Part shown: positions 43,853-54,246 of the stretch, piece after piece
Numbering within the stretch: position 1 is the stretch's first letter
Layout: every line of letters begins with the position of its first letter
Assembly: GCF_000332135.1 (NCBI RefSeq)
Contig: NZ_KB235896.1
Span: forward strand, 3,305,321-3,369,320
From: Anabaena sp. PCC 7108
Lineage (GTDB): Bacteria; Cyanobacteriota; Cyanobacteriia; Cyanobacteriales; Nostocaceae
DNA length: 64,000 nt
Direction of reading: 5' to 3'
Position numbers and translations under genes: made by a program
Notes under the pieces: generated by a model
The model's input: only the letters and a program-made list of their open reading frames with translations
Told to the model about the DNA's origin: nothing
Databases searched by the model: none

Positions 43853-46699
43853 ATGAAAAAATCCCTATCATATATTTGGTATCAGTTGCGTCAATCTTTC
43901 TCAGTAACAGAAAGTGTAAATACAACAACTGGTAAAGCAGTTTTAGAAGCAGCAACAACCATTAAAAAACACGGTGCTAATGCAGAAATTTTGCAACTGT
44001 TACTGCAAGATTCTTCTTCTTTATTAGATATATTATGTTCACCGTTAACCCAGGTAATAAATGGAGAATCATCATTTTTATCTCTGGGAGTGGCTTTACT
44101 CAAATATTATCGTGAGATTTCTCAACAAGCACCTGTTTTAGAAGACTATATATCTATTATTAGTCAAGCTGCTTATTTAGAAAGTATCCGCAATATTTTA
44201 TCTTTATATCCATCTTTGAACTATGACAACCCAGAGGAAAATGAAGAATTAGGAAAAATTCTTGAAAACATCAATAATATTGAATTAGATGAAAAAACTG
44301 CCTTGCAAACAATTGAATGTTTTCATAAATCTCCATTAGCAGCAGCATTTAATCACCTATTATCTACAAGGTTGATATCTCCACATCTTAGCAAATATCC
44401 AGCCATGCTTTTAGTAAAAAGAATAGCTGTTAATACTAACTTATATATCATTAAGTGTTTGCTAGATTTGGGTGATGATATCCAAACAGTTATCCCCAAT
44501 TGTCGAGATAAATGGGAAGAAGAAGATCAAAATATTCAAAACATTCATAAATATCTGCAAAATGAAATTGCTACTCAACCATTAGATCGGGTTTTTGATC
44601 AAACTTGCTCATTTAAGGATATTTATATCCCTCTCAAAGCTAAACCTGTCAATAAATATGGGCAAATAAATACCAATGCTGAATCTGGAGATTTAGAAGC
44701 ATGGGTAAAGAAAAATATCTTGACTGAAAATAACTTGGAAAAAGTTATGTTTATCCAAGGGAAAAGCTGTGCAGGTAAGAGTATTTTTTGCAAAATGTTC
44801 GTAGATTGGATTAGACAACATTTACATCCTTTATGGACACCAATTTTAATTAATGTCAAAGATATCAAATCTTTATCATCTAATCTAGAAGATACATTAG
44901 TCGCTAATCTAGATATTAGTTTGACTCGCGGTAATAATAACTGGTTAAAAAATCAAAATACTCGCTTTTTGTTTATATTTGAAGGTGGGGATGAATTAAC
45001 AATTGTAGCTAGAAATAATCATAATTTAGCAACATTTATTCAGCAAGTTTCTGAATTTCAGCAGCAATGCAAAAATAACGATAAAATGGGACATAGGGTA
45101 TTAATCACAGGTAATACTATTCCCTTATCAGTTATCCCTGATTTACCTGAAAATTTAGACATAGTAGAAATTCTCCCTTTCGATAAACAGCAACAAGAAA
45201 AATGGTTAGAAAAATGGCAATCTTTACCAGTAAACCAGGGTAAAAATACAGATTTACAGCATTTTCTGACAAATCAAAAATGTCCCGCATTTATTCAAAA
45301 ATTAATTCATGAACCGCTATTACTTTATTTTTTGGCGGGAATGTATCGAGATGATCAACTATTAATTGATAATTTAACAGCAAATAATTCTCAAACTACT
45401 ACAGCTTTAATTTATCAAGAAGCTATAAATTGGTTAATTTCCAAATCAGCTGATGATTGGCATGATAAATTACCAAATCTAAAACATATTTTTACAGAAG
45501 CTGCTGTTGCTGTAATTCAGTCAAAGCGGGAATTTGCGCCTATATCAATGCTTGAATCTCGATTAAAAGATGATCCAAAATGTTTAGCAATAATTACCGA
45601 TCAAATTCCTAAAACACCTTTAGCTAAATTTAATATTCATCCTGATGATCAATTAGAGAATATGGTGAAATTTTGCCATCAAAGTTTGAGTGAATTCCTA
45701 TTTGCTGAACGATTAAAATTAAGTCTGATTAATTGGACTCAGTATGATAATACCGCATCTGCTAAACAGCTAATTATCACAGATTTCCAAATGAATTGGC
45801 AAATTTATGATTTGCTAGGTTTTGGTATTCTTAGCAAACAAATAGTTGAATATTTGATGGGTTTAATGATTGGTATTCCCCATTTTAATTGGAGACAACT
45901 ATATAAACGCTTAGATAGTTTTTACACGAGTTGGTGTCAAGGCAAATTTATTGATACCGCTGAAGAAACCTTATCCCAAAACAAACTAAGAGAATTACAA
46001 AATGCTGGTATTTATCAATTAGGTCAGCGTCAAGTAGATGTTTATGCTGGGTTAAATGTGATGATTTTACTTTTAGCTATACAGCGTTATGCCCAAGAAA
46101 ATGAAGTACTCAAAGAATATATAATTTTTTATCCTTCTGGTCAACCACAAGAGAATAATTTCACTTACCAATTACAAAATGTTATTCATTACAGTAGTTG
46201 TTTACAGGGTGAAAATTTCCGCAGTTTAGTTGGTCAATTTCTCAGTGGCGCTCATCTTCGGGGTGCAAGTTTATTAAATATCAATCTTAGCTACGCAGAC
46301 CTGACAGAAGCAGACCTTAGCCGCGCTCATCTTTGTCGAGCAAATTTCAGCTATGCTCACCTTAATAGTGCTTATTTCATTGGTGCAGATTTGCAAGATG
46401 CAGATTTTACAGGAGCAAATTTAGCAGAAACTTACCTGAGTGGTGCAAATCTCAGCCGTGCTAATCTCTATGGAGCAAATCTCAAAGATGTAGATTTGAG
46501 TCGCGCTAACCTCAGCGGTGCGGACTTGCGAGGTGCAAACTTTGATGGTGCGAACTTTATGGGCGCTATATTCAGTGATGATACCTTTGGTGATATCCGT
46601 TGGGATCAAAAAACTAACTGGAAAAATGCGGAAGGTTTAGAAATAGCGAAAAATGTGCCATTAACTTTAAAAAAACGATTTTTGTCAGAATCTGATTGA
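43853..46699 (+). CDS. NACHT-type STAND NTPase with C-terminal pentapeptide repeats
   Basis: A 948-aa protein. Residues 1 to about 270 are helical with no recognised domain and are probably the effector or linker part. The P-loop is GKSCAGKS (303-310). Walker B is RFLFIFEGGDEL (Glu377, Asp380, Glu381), where the first acidic residue is Glu instead of the common Asp. A winged-helix-like region follows. From about 796 to 907 there are pentapeptide repeats A(D/N)LxX forming a right-handed beta helix as sensor or binding domain. NACHT proteins in bacteria include anti-phage effectors (bNACHT), with repeat domains sensing infection. I see no HIP1 octamer in the gene. A single gene with no adjacent defence partners. 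Confidence 0.82.
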   Translation: MKKSLSYIWYQLRQSFSVTESVNTTTGKAVLEAATTIKKHGANAEILQLLLQDSSSLLDILCSPLTQVINGESSFLSLGVALLKYYREISQQAPVLEDYISIISQAAYLESIRNILSLYPSLNYDNPEENEELGKILENINNIELDEKTALQTIECFHKSPLAAAFNHLLSTRLISPHLSKYPAMLLVKRIAVNTNLYIIKCLLDLGDDIQTVIPNCRDKWEEEDQNIQNIHKYLQNEIATQPLDRVFDQTCSFKDIYIPLKAKPVNKYGQINTNAESGDLEAWVKKNILTENNLEKVMFIQGKSCAGKSIFCKMFVDWIRQHLHPLWTPILINVKDIKSLSSNLEDTLVANLDISLTRGNNNWLKNQNTRFLFIFEGGDELTIVARNNHNLATFIQQVSEFQQQCKNNDKMGHRVLITGNTIPLSVIPDLPENLDIVEILPFDKQQQEKWLEKWQSLPVNQGKNTDLQHFLTNQKCPAFIQKLIHEPLLLYFLAGMYRDDQLLIDNLTANNSQTTTALIYQEAINWLISKSADDWHDKLPNLKHIFTEAAVAVIQSKREFAPISMLESRLKDDPKCLAIITDQIPKTPLAKFNIHPDDQLENMVKFCHQSLSEFLFAERLKLSLINWTQYDNTASAKQLIITDFQMNWQIYDLLGFGILSKQIVEYLMGLMIGIPHFNWRQLYKRLDSFYTSWCQGKFIDTAEETLSQNKLRELQNAGIYQLGQRQVDVYAGLNVMILLLAIQRYAQENEVLKEYIIFYPSGQPQENNFTYQLQNVIHYSSCLQGENFRSLVGQFLSGAHLRGASLLNINLSYADLTEADLSRAHLCRANFSYAHLNSAYFIGADLQDADFTGANLAETYLSGANLSRANLYGANLKDVDLSRANLSGADLRGANFDGANFMGAIFSDDTFGDIRWDQKTNWKNAEGLEIAKNVPLTLKKRFLSESD

Positions 46700-46787
46700 A
46701 TACTGAAAATAGAAGTTCCCACAGATATGATATGACGATATATTTAAATATCTGTATTGCTTTAATCTACCGTTTGTTCTTGAATCT

Positions 46788-47600
46788 ATGAAGTCTTATT
46801 TAGCCGCTGCTATTCAAATGACCAGTGTGCCTGATTTGCAAAAAAACCTGGCACAAGCAGAAGAATTAATTGATTTGGCTGTGCGTCAGGGTGCGGAATT
46901 GGTGGGTTTACCAGAAAATTTCTCCTTCATGGGAGAAGAAAAAGACAAACTCGCACAAGGGGAAGCGATCGCATTTGCATCCGCAAAATTTCTGAAAACG
47001 ATGGCACAACGCTACCAAATCACCATCCTTGGCGGCGGCTTTCCCGTTCCTGTAGAGGGAAACAGCAAAGTCTACAATACGGCTGTACTGATCAATCCTA
47101 ACGGTGAAGAACTCGTTCGTTACCACAAGGCACATTTATTTGATGTTAATGTCCCTGACGGCAACACCTACCAAGAATCGAGTACTGTTATGGCTGGTAA
47201 AGTCTTGCCCCCAGTCTATTTTTCTGACAAGTTGGGTAATGTAGGACTTTCTATTTGCTATGATGTCCGCTTCCCAGAACTTTATCGCCATTTGTCAGAC
47301 AAAGGAGCCGATGTTGTCTTTGTGCCTGCGGCCTTCACTGCCTTTACAGGTAAAGACCATTGGCAAGTATTACTACAAGCTAGAGCAATTGAAAATACTT
47401 ATTACGTAATTGCACCAGCCCAAACAGGTACTAACTACGCCCGTCGTCAAACCCACGGTCACGCCATGATTATCGATCCTTGGGGTGTAATCTTAGCAGA
47501 TGCTGGAGAAAAACCGGGAATAGCGATCGCAGAAATTAAACCCACTAGATTAGAACAAGTTCGTCGGCAAATGCCATCTTTACAACATCGAGTATTTTAG
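46788..47600 (+). CDS. Carbon-nitrogen hydrolase (Nit1/Nit2-like amidase)
   Basis: A 270-aa nitrilase-superfamily enzyme. The catalytic triad is Glu43 (GLPENFSF), Lys114 (RYHKAHLFD) and Cys157 (GLSICYDVRFPELYR). The sequence matches the Nit1/NitFhit group best, members of which hydrolyse deaminated glutathione as metabolite repair. The exact substrate here is inferred from the family only. It lies 88 bp after the NACHT gene and is independent in function by appearance. Confidence 0.93.
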   Translation: MKSYLAAAIQMTSVPDLQKNLAQAEELIDLAVRQGAELVGLPENFSFMGEEKDKLAQGEAIAFASAKFLKTMAQRYQITILGGGFPVPVEGNSKVYNTAVLINPNGEELVRYHKAHLFDVNVPDGNTYQESSTVMAGKVLPPVYFSDKLGNVGLSICYDVRFPELYRHLSDKGADVVFVPAAFTAFTGKDHWQVLLQARAIENTYYVIAPAQTGTNYARRQTHGHAMIIDPWGVILADAGEKPGIAIAEIKPTRLEQVRRQMPSLQHRVF

Positions 47601-48086
47601 AAACTGGAACTGATACAGCAAATTACGGCGTTGCTGAATAATGGGATGATTGAGGCTGACGCGGGGACGCGGGGACACTCCAGACGCGGTGATTATATAT
47701 TGATGCAGATTCTCAAATCATTCCGCAATTATGCAACGCCTAAATCACAAGCAAATGAAGTACAAACTGAAAGTCAAAACCAAAATATCAAGGGGCTTTC
47801 ACTTCTGAATCCTAAATTCTGCTGTATCATGTCCCGATGATGACTTTTTCACTGAGAATAACTTAATTTAAGATTTTCAATTTTGGATTTTCAAGTTCAA
47901 AATTGAAAATTCAAATAGATTTTAAGCTGAATGTATTTAATCGTGTAAAAATCTACAATCTAAAATTATCCAGGTATTCCTTCCTGAACTTTGCAAAACA
48001 GCAACTGTTGTTCAAAAATAGAATTTTGGTATATATTTTGTCTGTCAGGTAGAAGCGACCGCTTTCAAAAACTTACGAGGGAAATT
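47601..48086. other. 486-bp gap with an inverted-repeat element
   Basis: It contains the GGCGTTGC element copy 2 (47627-47740), a GGGGCTTTCACTTCTGAATC segment near 47793 that resembles sequences near 24549 and 58709, and an AAGATTTTCAATTTTGGATTTTCAAGTTCAAAATTGAAAATTC-type AT palindrome near 47870-47912. The open frames at 47631-47840 and before 48087 are not supported as genes. Confidence 0.55.
47627..47740 (+). repeat. GGCGTTGC-ended inverted-repeat element, copy 2 (MITE-like)
   Basis: A 114-bp element with ends GGCGTTGC and GCAACGCC (perfect 8-bp inverted repeat, weaker beyond). The interior is near-identical to the reverse complement of 5950-6054, with a small insertion (TCCAGACGCGG). Confidence 0.8.
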
Positions 48087-49910
48087 ATGGCTAAGTTTCA
48101 GCAGACAAATAATCCCAAATTTGATTGGGTGAATCGGTTTCGGAATTGGCTGACAACTAACCTAGGGATTTCTCCAGCCCGTAAGCAAGAAATTTATCAC
48201 GACTTGCTTGGCTCCGTAAGCCTAACAGATGTCAGCTATTGGCTACAAGTAATATTTGCAGCAGGAATTGCTACCTTGGGTTTAGTGCTGAATAGTCCAG
48301 CCGTAATTATTGGAGCAATGTTAATTTCTCCTTTGATGGGAACAATTCTGGCTACTGGGTTAGCATTTGCTGCGGGGGACTTAATTTTAGCCGTGCGGGC
48401 GATACTGAATCTGACCTTAAGTTGTTTGGTAGCAATTATCTTTGCTGTCATTTTAGTGGGAATTTTGCCCTTCAAGGAACTGACAGGGGAAATTATAGCC
48501 CGGACTCGTCCAAATTCTCTCGATTTAGTTATTGCATTATTTTCCGGTGCTTTAGGTTCAATTGCTACCTGCAAAGAACCTAAAGGGGTTGTCACTTCCA
48601 TACCAGGAGTCTCAATAGCAGTTGCACTCATGCCACCTTTATGCGTCGTTGGGTATGGCATTGGTATAGCAGCCAGCTTAAACTTGTCCGATGGGTTACA
48701 GATTGCCCGTGGTGGCGGGTTACTATTTTTAACCAACCTGATAGCTATCACCCTCATGGCAATGATAGTGTTTTTATTATTACACATTGACACTCCAACA
48801 GTGCGGGAGCAAGTGCGAGAATGGCATCAAAAAGACCCCGAAAGTTATTGGTTCCAGTCGTTTATTGAACGCACACCCATTTCCAATCGCTTAAAAGTTA
48901 TTGGTAGTCTTCCCAGCCGTTTTATTCTAATTTTATTTCCAGTCATGGTTCTCCTCATCCCTTTGAGTCAATCTTTAACTCAACTGCGACAAGAAATTAT
49001 TTATAAGCAAAAAAATAATCAAATCATTAAAATTGGTACAGAACTTTGGCGACAGCAATTTGCTAATTTTTCTGATGGTCAACCACGTTCTGACATTAGT
49101 AAGATATTCGCTCAAGAGCAAAATGGCAAGATTAAAATTCAAATGCGAGTGTTTACTAGTCAGTTATACAGTAACGACGAAAAAAATGAATTTACAAAAT
49201 TAGTTGCATCTCGTTTACATAAAAATCCTAATACCGTATTATTACAATTAATTGAAATCCCTACAGCCTCTAAAGATATTATTGCCCAATTGGCCGAAAC
49301 AGATAAAAAACAATTGCCACCAGAGGAAAAACCACAGCCTAGTCTAGGAGAATATCAAGCTGCTCTTTTACAAACTACAGAGACGGCTTTGCAAAATCTC
49401 CAACTTCCCCCGCCGGCAAAATTATTACGCTATGAGGTAATCATTACAAATAATTTAGTAGAACCCTTAAGTCTCAATATGGTTTATCTTAGCCAACGAG
49501 AAATAAGTAGTGATGCGAAAAATTTACTAGTTAATGATATCAGAAATAGACTTAACTTCCCCAGGGCAAATGTCAGATTTGAAAGAATACCTGTTTCCCA
49601 AGGTTATATAACTTTTGCATCTGATCAAGCCGAACTTACATCTGCTAGTAAGCTACTACTTGATGGGATCGGAAAGATGCTACAGTTGCAGTCAAATTTA
49701 AAACTTGACATAACTGTTGATTTGGCAAAAACAGAGTTTAATAGTATTAGTCAAAAGAGAATTGAGGCTATTAAAAAATACCTAAATTCTCAATGGCAGA
49801 TTACAGATAATCAAATCAATGTATCTCCAGGAAAATTAGAATCTAACCGCCGATTATTACTGAAAATAAATTTAATTGCCAGCCCGAATAAAAATAACTC
49901 TATCTATTGA
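48087..49910 (+). CDS. DUF389 membrane protein with C-terminal OmpA-like domain
   Basis: A 607-aa protein. The ATG at 48087 (MAKFQQTN) is preceded by ACGAGGGA, while the frame upstream of it has no ribosome site. Residues about 50-290 contain six or so transmembrane helices with the DUF389 signature (SPAVIIGAMLISPLMGTILA, SIPGVSIAVALMPPLCVVGY). A further TM is near 308-325. The rest is soluble: a mixed region and then an OmpA/MotB-like stretch near residue 510 onward (ITFASDQAELTSASKLLLDG, with RIEAIKKYL). The typical OmpA peptidoglycan-binding residues are not clearly kept. Possibly a transporter or channel tied to the cell wall; function unknown. Confidence 0.85.
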   Translation: MAKFQQTNNPKFDWVNRFRNWLTTNLGISPARKQEIYHDLLGSVSLTDVSYWLQVIFAAGIATLGLVLNSPAVIIGAMLISPLMGTILATGLAFAAGDLILAVRAILNLTLSCLVAIIFAVILVGILPFKELTGEIIARTRPNSLDLVIALFSGALGSIATCKEPKGVVTSIPGVSIAVALMPPLCVVGYGIGIAASLNLSDGLQIARGGGLLFLTNLIAITLMAMIVFLLLHIDTPTVREQVREWHQKDPESYWFQSFIERTPISNRLKVIGSLPSRFILILFPVMVLLIPLSQSLTQLRQEIIYKQKNNQIIKIGTELWRQQFANFSDGQPRSDISKIFAQEQNGKIKIQMRVFTSQLYSNDEKNEFTKLVASRLHKNPNTVLLQLIEIPTASKDIIAQLAETDKKQLPPEEKPQPSLGEYQAALLQTTETALQNLQLPPPAKLLRYEVIITNNLVEPLSLNMVYLSQREISSDAKNLLVNDIRNRLNFPRANVRFERIPVSQGYITFASDQAELTSASKLLLDGIGKMLQLQSNLKLDITVDLAKTEFNSISQKRIEAIKKYLNSQWQITDNQINVSPGKLESNRRLLLKINLIASPNKNNSIY

Positions 49911-50019
49911 TGCATCAGATTGCAAGTAAGTGAATAAAGCGCAACCTCACATAGAATTGGTATGACTCCTAAATTTTGCTGAATTTATTGCCCGAACAAA
50001 ATAGGTAGGATTGTTTGCG

Positions 50020-50934
50020 ATGGAATTTATAAATACAATTCAACACTGGCTAAAAAATCCTGCTGTGGGAAAACTTATCCAAGTCTGTATTGTTATTTTA
50101 GTTATTACTCTCATCGTCCGCGCCTTAAGGAACTCTGTTTCCCACTACATTCAGGATAACGATACCCGCTATCACCTTCGCAAAACAATTAACTTGATTG
50201 GCTATGGATTTATTTTTCTGTTCGCTGCTAGTATATTTAGCGATAACTTTCGCCAGTTAACAGTCATATTTGGAGTTATTGGTGCTGGTGTTGCTTTTGC
50301 CCTGCAAGAAGTAATTGCCAGTTTTGCTGGCTGGGTTGCTATCTCTTTAGGTCAATTTTATAAGCCTGGAGATAGAGTTTTACTGGGTGGTATTAGAGGA
50401 GATGTGATAGATATAAGTATTCTGCGTACTACTATCATGGAGTGTGGTGACTGGGTTAAAGCAGACCTTTATAACGGACGCATTGTGCGGATTGCGAATA
50501 GTTTTGTCTTCAAAGAACCGGTTTTTAATTATTCTGCTGACTTTCCTTTTGTCTGGGATGAAATTACTTTACCAGTAAAATACGGAAGCGATCGCCGTTT
50601 AACAAAAGAAATCATCCAACGAGTCGCAGATAATATTGTCGGTGAGTACGTATCTGATGCTAGAGGGGAATGGCAAAATATGGTACACAAGTATTTGATT
50701 GAAGATGCCAGAATTGAACCTGCTGTTACCTTAATTGCCAATGATAACTGGATGGAATTTACACTACGGTATGTAGTGGACTATAAAAAACGTCGCGGTA
50801 AGAAAGACGAACTTTTCACCAAAATCCTTGATGAGATTGACCTCACAGAGGGTAGGGTTGCTATTGCTTCCACAACCATTCACCTCGTTGAAACACCTAC
50901 ATTAAATATCAAAGTGTCGAAAAATGAAGAATGA
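50020..50934 (+). CDS. MscS-family mechanosensitive ion channel
   Basis: A 304-aa membrane protein. The ATG at 50020 is preferred over a TTG at 50011 because TAGGA lies 9 nt upstream of it. Transmembrane helices are at about residues 17-36 and 58-78, with the pore-lining helix GVIGAGVAFALQEVIASFAGWVAI near 85-110. The beta domain has GDRVLLGGIRGDVIDISILRTTI, characteristic of MscS. It acts to release solutes on osmotic downshift in the family, and some relatives are regulated otherwise. It lies 109 bp after the DUF389 gene and a shared role in envelope stress is possible. Confidence 0.92.
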   Translation: MEFINTIQHWLKNPAVGKLIQVCIVILVITLIVRALRNSVSHYIQDNDTRYHLRKTINLIGYGFIFLFAASIFSDNFRQLTVIFGVIGAGVAFALQEVIASFAGWVAISLGQFYKPGDRVLLGGIRGDVIDISILRTTIMECGDWVKADLYNGRIVRIANSFVFKEPVFNYSADFPFVWDEITLPVKYGSDRRLTKEIIQRVADNIVGEYVSDARGEWQNMVHKYLIEDARIEPAVTLIANDNWMEFTLRYVVDYKKRRGKKDELFTKILDEIDLTEGRVAIASTTIHLVETPTLNIKVSKNEE

Positions 50935-51116
50935 AAGAGATTATGAAAAATTCTAAAATCTTGTAAATCCTGACTCAGACAAATAAACAGGTGTTGCCAA
51001 TTTTATCTGAGGTTGCACATAATTCTGAAATCCATTGATTTATCTGTCTTTATCCGCGTTTATCTGCGTGTATCCGCGTTAAATTATTTGTTTGTGCCAT
51101 TTCCTAACCTAAAAAC

Positions 51117-51152
51117 AAAAAACCGGGTAGCGTTAAAGTTTCCCGGTTTTTT
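51117..51152. terminator. Rho-independent terminator between MscS and aldolase genes
   Basis: AAAACCGGG and CCCGGTTTT form a perfect 9-bp stem with a 14-nt loop, with A-run and T-run on the two sides, so it can serve both convergent genes. Confidence 0.85.
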
Positions 51153-51204
51153 GATTTCTGTAGAGGCATTGCCTTAATTAGCCTCTATTTATGCTGTTGC
51201 TAAA

Positions 51205-52278
51205 TTAAACTTTAGCAGCCGCTCTCATTACCAATTCGCCCTTAGCATATTTAGCCGCAAAATCTTCTAAAGAAACTTGCTTAATCTTGCTGGCGTTACC
51301 AGCAGTACCAAACTGTACATAACGGTCAGCACAAACCTTCTGCATATATTTAATGGAAGGTTTGAGGAAGTGACGAGGATCGAATTCCTTGGGATTAGCA
51401 GCCAAAGCTTCACGCACAGCCGCAGTAATAGCCAAACGGTTGTCAGTGTCGATATTTACCTTACGAACACCACTCTTGATACCTTTTTGAATTTCTTCTA
51501 CAGGTACACCGTAGGTTTCAGGAATAGCCCCACCAAATTGGTTAATCAGTGCAATCAAATCTTCAGGTACAGAAGAAGAACCGTGCATTACCAAGTGGGT
51601 GTTAGGTAAACGGCGGTGAATTTCTTCAATGCGGCTAATAGCCAAAATTTCACCAGTAGGCTTACGGGTAAATTTGTAAGCACCGTGGCTTGTGCCTATA
51701 GCCACAGCCAAAGCATCCACTTGGGTTGCTTCTACAAAGCTAACAGCTTCATCGGGGTCAGTTAACAATTGAGAATGATCAAGAGTACCTTCAAAACCGT
51801 GACCATCTTCAGCTTCACCAGCACCAGTTTCTAGAGAACCTAAGCAACCTAGTTCACCTTCAACGCTGACACCCAAGGAGTGAGCGACGTTGACAACTTC
51901 ACTGGTAACATTGACGTTATATTCAAAACTAGCTGGAGTCTTAGCATCAGCTTCTAAAGAACCATCCATCATTACACTGGTGAAGTTGTTCTTAATTGCT
52001 GAATAGCAGGTAGAAGGAGCATTACCATGATCTTGGTGCATGACAATGGGAATCTGAGGATAGGTTTCTACCGCAGCTAAAATCAGGTGACGCAGAAAGT
52101 TTTCACCAGCATAATTACGAGCGCCGCGAGAAGCTTGTAGAATTACGGGGCTATCTGTGTCAGCCGCCGCTTTCATAATTGCTTGAATTTGTTCTAAGTT
52201 ATTAACGTTAAAAGCGGGGATGCCGTAACCGTTTTCAGCAGCGTGATCCAAGAGCAACCGCATTGGTACAAGCGCCAT
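51205..52278 (-). CDS. fba: Class II fructose-1,6-bisphosphate aldolase
   Basis: Zinc-dependent aldolase of glycolysis and the Calvin cycle. The start ATG is preceded by AGGAGG at 7 nt. At 357 aa it is of usual length. The catalytic and zinc motifs are visible: [43 protein letters not shown] and [10 protein letters not shown]. The EDGHGFEG insertion before the dehydratase-like loop is typical of the cyanobacterial CbbA type. The gene is monocistronic, ending at a strong terminator. Confidence 0.97.
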   Translation of the reverse strand: MALVPMRLLLDHAAENGYGIPAFNVNNLEQIQAIMKAAADTDSPVILQASRGARNYAGENFLRHLILAAVETYPQIPIVMHQDHGNAPSTCYSAIKNNFTSVMMDGSLEADAKTPASFEYNVNVTSEVVNVAHSLGVSVEGELGCLGSLETGAGEAEDGHGFEGTLDHSQLLTDPDEAVSFVEATQVDALAVAIGTSHGAYKFTRKPTGEILAISRIEEIHRRLPNTHLVMHGSSSVPEDLIALINQFGGAIPETYGVPVEEIQKGIKSGVRKVNIDTDNRLAITAAVREALAANPKEFDPRHFLKPSIKYMQKVCADRYVQFGTAGNASKIKQVSLEDFAAKYAKGELVMRAAAKV

Positions 52279-52650
52279 ATATATTCCTCCTAATTTGGGT
52301 ATTTAGCTAGTCAGTTTAATAGAAGCGTAATCTTTATTTTAATGTAATTTTTACGCTAATCTTAAGAGTTTTTTCAACTTATAGGAAATTATAACTAGTA
52401 GCGGATGCTTATGTTGAAAAACTTTGGGCTTTATTTTAGTCAGTTAATCTATGATTTCCAGAAACTATTGTACTATTTGCTACTTACCTGCCCCCTGCTA
52501 AAAAGCCCTCCTGTCTTAAAAGCGATAGGGTATCTTTTCATTTGGAAGTTTTTGAGACCTGTCGGAAATATAAATTCGGGTACAAAGAGAGAAGGGAGAT
52601 TTGAGAGTCTACCTTTCTACTGTATAAGCCCATAAACTAAAATAGATTCA
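52279..52650. other. 372-bp gap, no supported gene
   Basis: The divergent region between the aldolase and amidohydrolase genes, holding their promoters. A TTAAAAGCGATAGGGTATCT segment near 52516 recurs in altered form near 59309 (AAAAGCAATGGGATATTC), with TTTGGAAGT shared too. The 76-codon frame at 52405-52635 contains this repeat, lacks a ribosome site and is not accepted. Confidence 0.5.
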
Positions 52651-53832
52651 ATGCTGACCCGAATTAAAGACTTAGCAACCACTTTAGCACCCCGCTTAGT
52701 GGAAATTCGCCGCCATATCCACCTGCACCCAGAACTGAGCGGACAAGAGTATCAAACATCTGCTTTTGTGGCTGGTGTGTTGTCTTCTAGTGGCTTGCAC
52801 GTGCAAGAGGGCGTAGGGAAAATAGGTGTTATTGGTGAACTACAAGGCACTAAGCAAAATGATCAGGTGTTGGCAATTCGTACTGATATGGATGCTTTAC
52901 CGATTCAAGAACGTAGCGGTTTGGATTATGCTTCTCGTGTAAAAGGGGTAATGCACGCTTGTGGACATGATGTCCATACTACGGTAGGGTTAGGTACAGC
53001 AATGGTACTATCCCAAATAGCAGCAGAGTTGGGGGGTAACGTCAGGTTTTTATTTCAGCCAGCAGAGGAAATTGCCCAAGGGGCAAACTGGATGGTAAAA
53101 GATGGGGCAATGGATAATGTTTCAGCTATCTTAGGGGTTCATGTTTTCCCTTCTATCCCTGCTGGTTCTATTGGTATTCGTTATGGGGCTTTAACAGCAG
53201 CCGCAGATAATTTAGAGATTATCATTATTGGTGAATCGGGACATGGTGCGCGTCCCCATGAAGCAGTTGATGCAATTTGGATTGCTTGCCAAGTGATTAC
53301 AGCGCTGCAACAAGCTATTAGCCGGACTCAAAATCCTTTACGTCCAGTAGTGTTGAGTATAGGACAGATTAGTGGTGGCAGAGCGCCGAATATAATTGCT
53401 GATCAAGTACAATTGTTGGGGACTGTGCGATCGCTCCACCCAGAAACCCGCGCCCAACTACCAAAATGGATTGAAGGCATTGTCTCTAATCTTTGCAATT
53501 CTTACGGTGCAAAATATCAAGTTAATTATTGTCAGGGTGTACCCAGTGTACAAAATGATTATGCCCTGACACAATTATTACAATCATCAGCAGAAGAGGC
53601 TTGGAGTAGCGAATTTATCCAAGTCTTACCTGAACCATCTCTTGGTGCTGAAGACTTTTCTGTTTATTTGGAACACGCCCCCGGTTCAATGTTTCGTTTG
53701 GGTGTCGGCTACAAAGATAGAATCATTAATCACCCATTACATCATCCTCAATTTGAAGTTGATGAGTCTGCAATTATTACTGGTGTTGTAACTTTAGCAT
53801 ATGCAGCTTATAAGTACTGGCAACTAAAATAA
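52651..53832 (+). CDS. M20-family amidohydrolase
   Basis: A 393-aa zinc amidohydrolase of the hippurate/N-acyl-amino-acid hydrolase group. The metal-binding motifs are RHIHLHPELSGQE, RTDMDALPIQE, MHACGHDVHTT and QPAEEIAQGA, with a further His near the end (NHPLHHPQF). The dimerisation lid domain is intact. The natural substrate in cyanobacteria is unknown; auxin-conjugate or aminoacyl amides are possible by family. There are no neighbours in the same pathway. Confidence 0.93.
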   Translation: MLTRIKDLATTLAPRLVEIRRHIHLHPELSGQEYQTSAFVAGVLSSSGLHVQEGVGKIGVIGELQGTKQNDQVLAIRTDMDALPIQERSGLDYASRVKGVMHACGHDVHTTVGLGTAMVLSQIAAELGGNVRFLFQPAEEIAQGANWMVKDGAMDNVSAILGVHVFPSIPAGSIGIRYGALTAAADNLEIIIIGESGHGARPHEAVDAIWIACQVITALQQAISRTQNPLRPVVLSIGQISGGRAPNIIADQVQLLGTVRSLHPETRAQLPKWIEGIVSNLCNSYGAKYQVNYCQGVPSVQNDYALTQLLQSSAEEAWSSEFIQVLPEPSLGAEDFSVYLEHAPGSMFRLGVGYKDRIINHPLHHPQFEVDESAIITGVVTLAYAAYKYWQLK

Positions 53833-54246
53833 ATGCCTTTTCCCGCAAAAGATGCCACCGGAATTTCACAAATATTCAGTACTAATCAGCCACGATTGTA
53901 ATACGCTTGGTATTACAATTTGGCTGACAATATAGAATTTTCTAATCACATGAGTTACATCGTAGTTCCCTAAACGAAACAGCGAGGTGGGCTTTAGGGT
54001 AGGGTTTTTGTACCTTACTCAACCTAGTACCGCAGGGCAGAATTAAAAATTAAAAATTAAAAATTAAAAAAGCAGATTGTATAAGCTTTTCAGAGATTTT
54101 TTAATGGTTATCTTACTTACGCCGTACTGTACTAGAACCGCTATCTAGAAAATTATTGCTATACTATTTTGATCAATAGTAAGTAAAAAGATTCATTCTT
54201 AGCTACTATTTATCAAGATCATCTCAACATAAACTTTACCTATACC
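53833..54246. other. 414-bp gap with repeats
   Basis: It holds a block near 53976-54030 that matches, in reverse, part of the repeat near 39750-39790, and the AAATTAA short tandem array at 54042-54069. The last 100 bp before the NGN-like gene show no distinct signal. Confidence 0.5.
54042..54069 (+). repeat. ATTAAAA heptamer array
   Basis: Four tandem copies of ATTAAAA-type heptamers with no interruption. Confidence 0.85.

Noticed and set aside
47631-47840. 69-codon frame on the plus strand
   Set aside because: Same reason: it is repeat-derived.
52405-52635. 76-codon frame between the aldolase and M20 genes
   Set aside because: Contains a degenerate dispersed repeat, lacks a ribosome site, and the composition is not protein-like.
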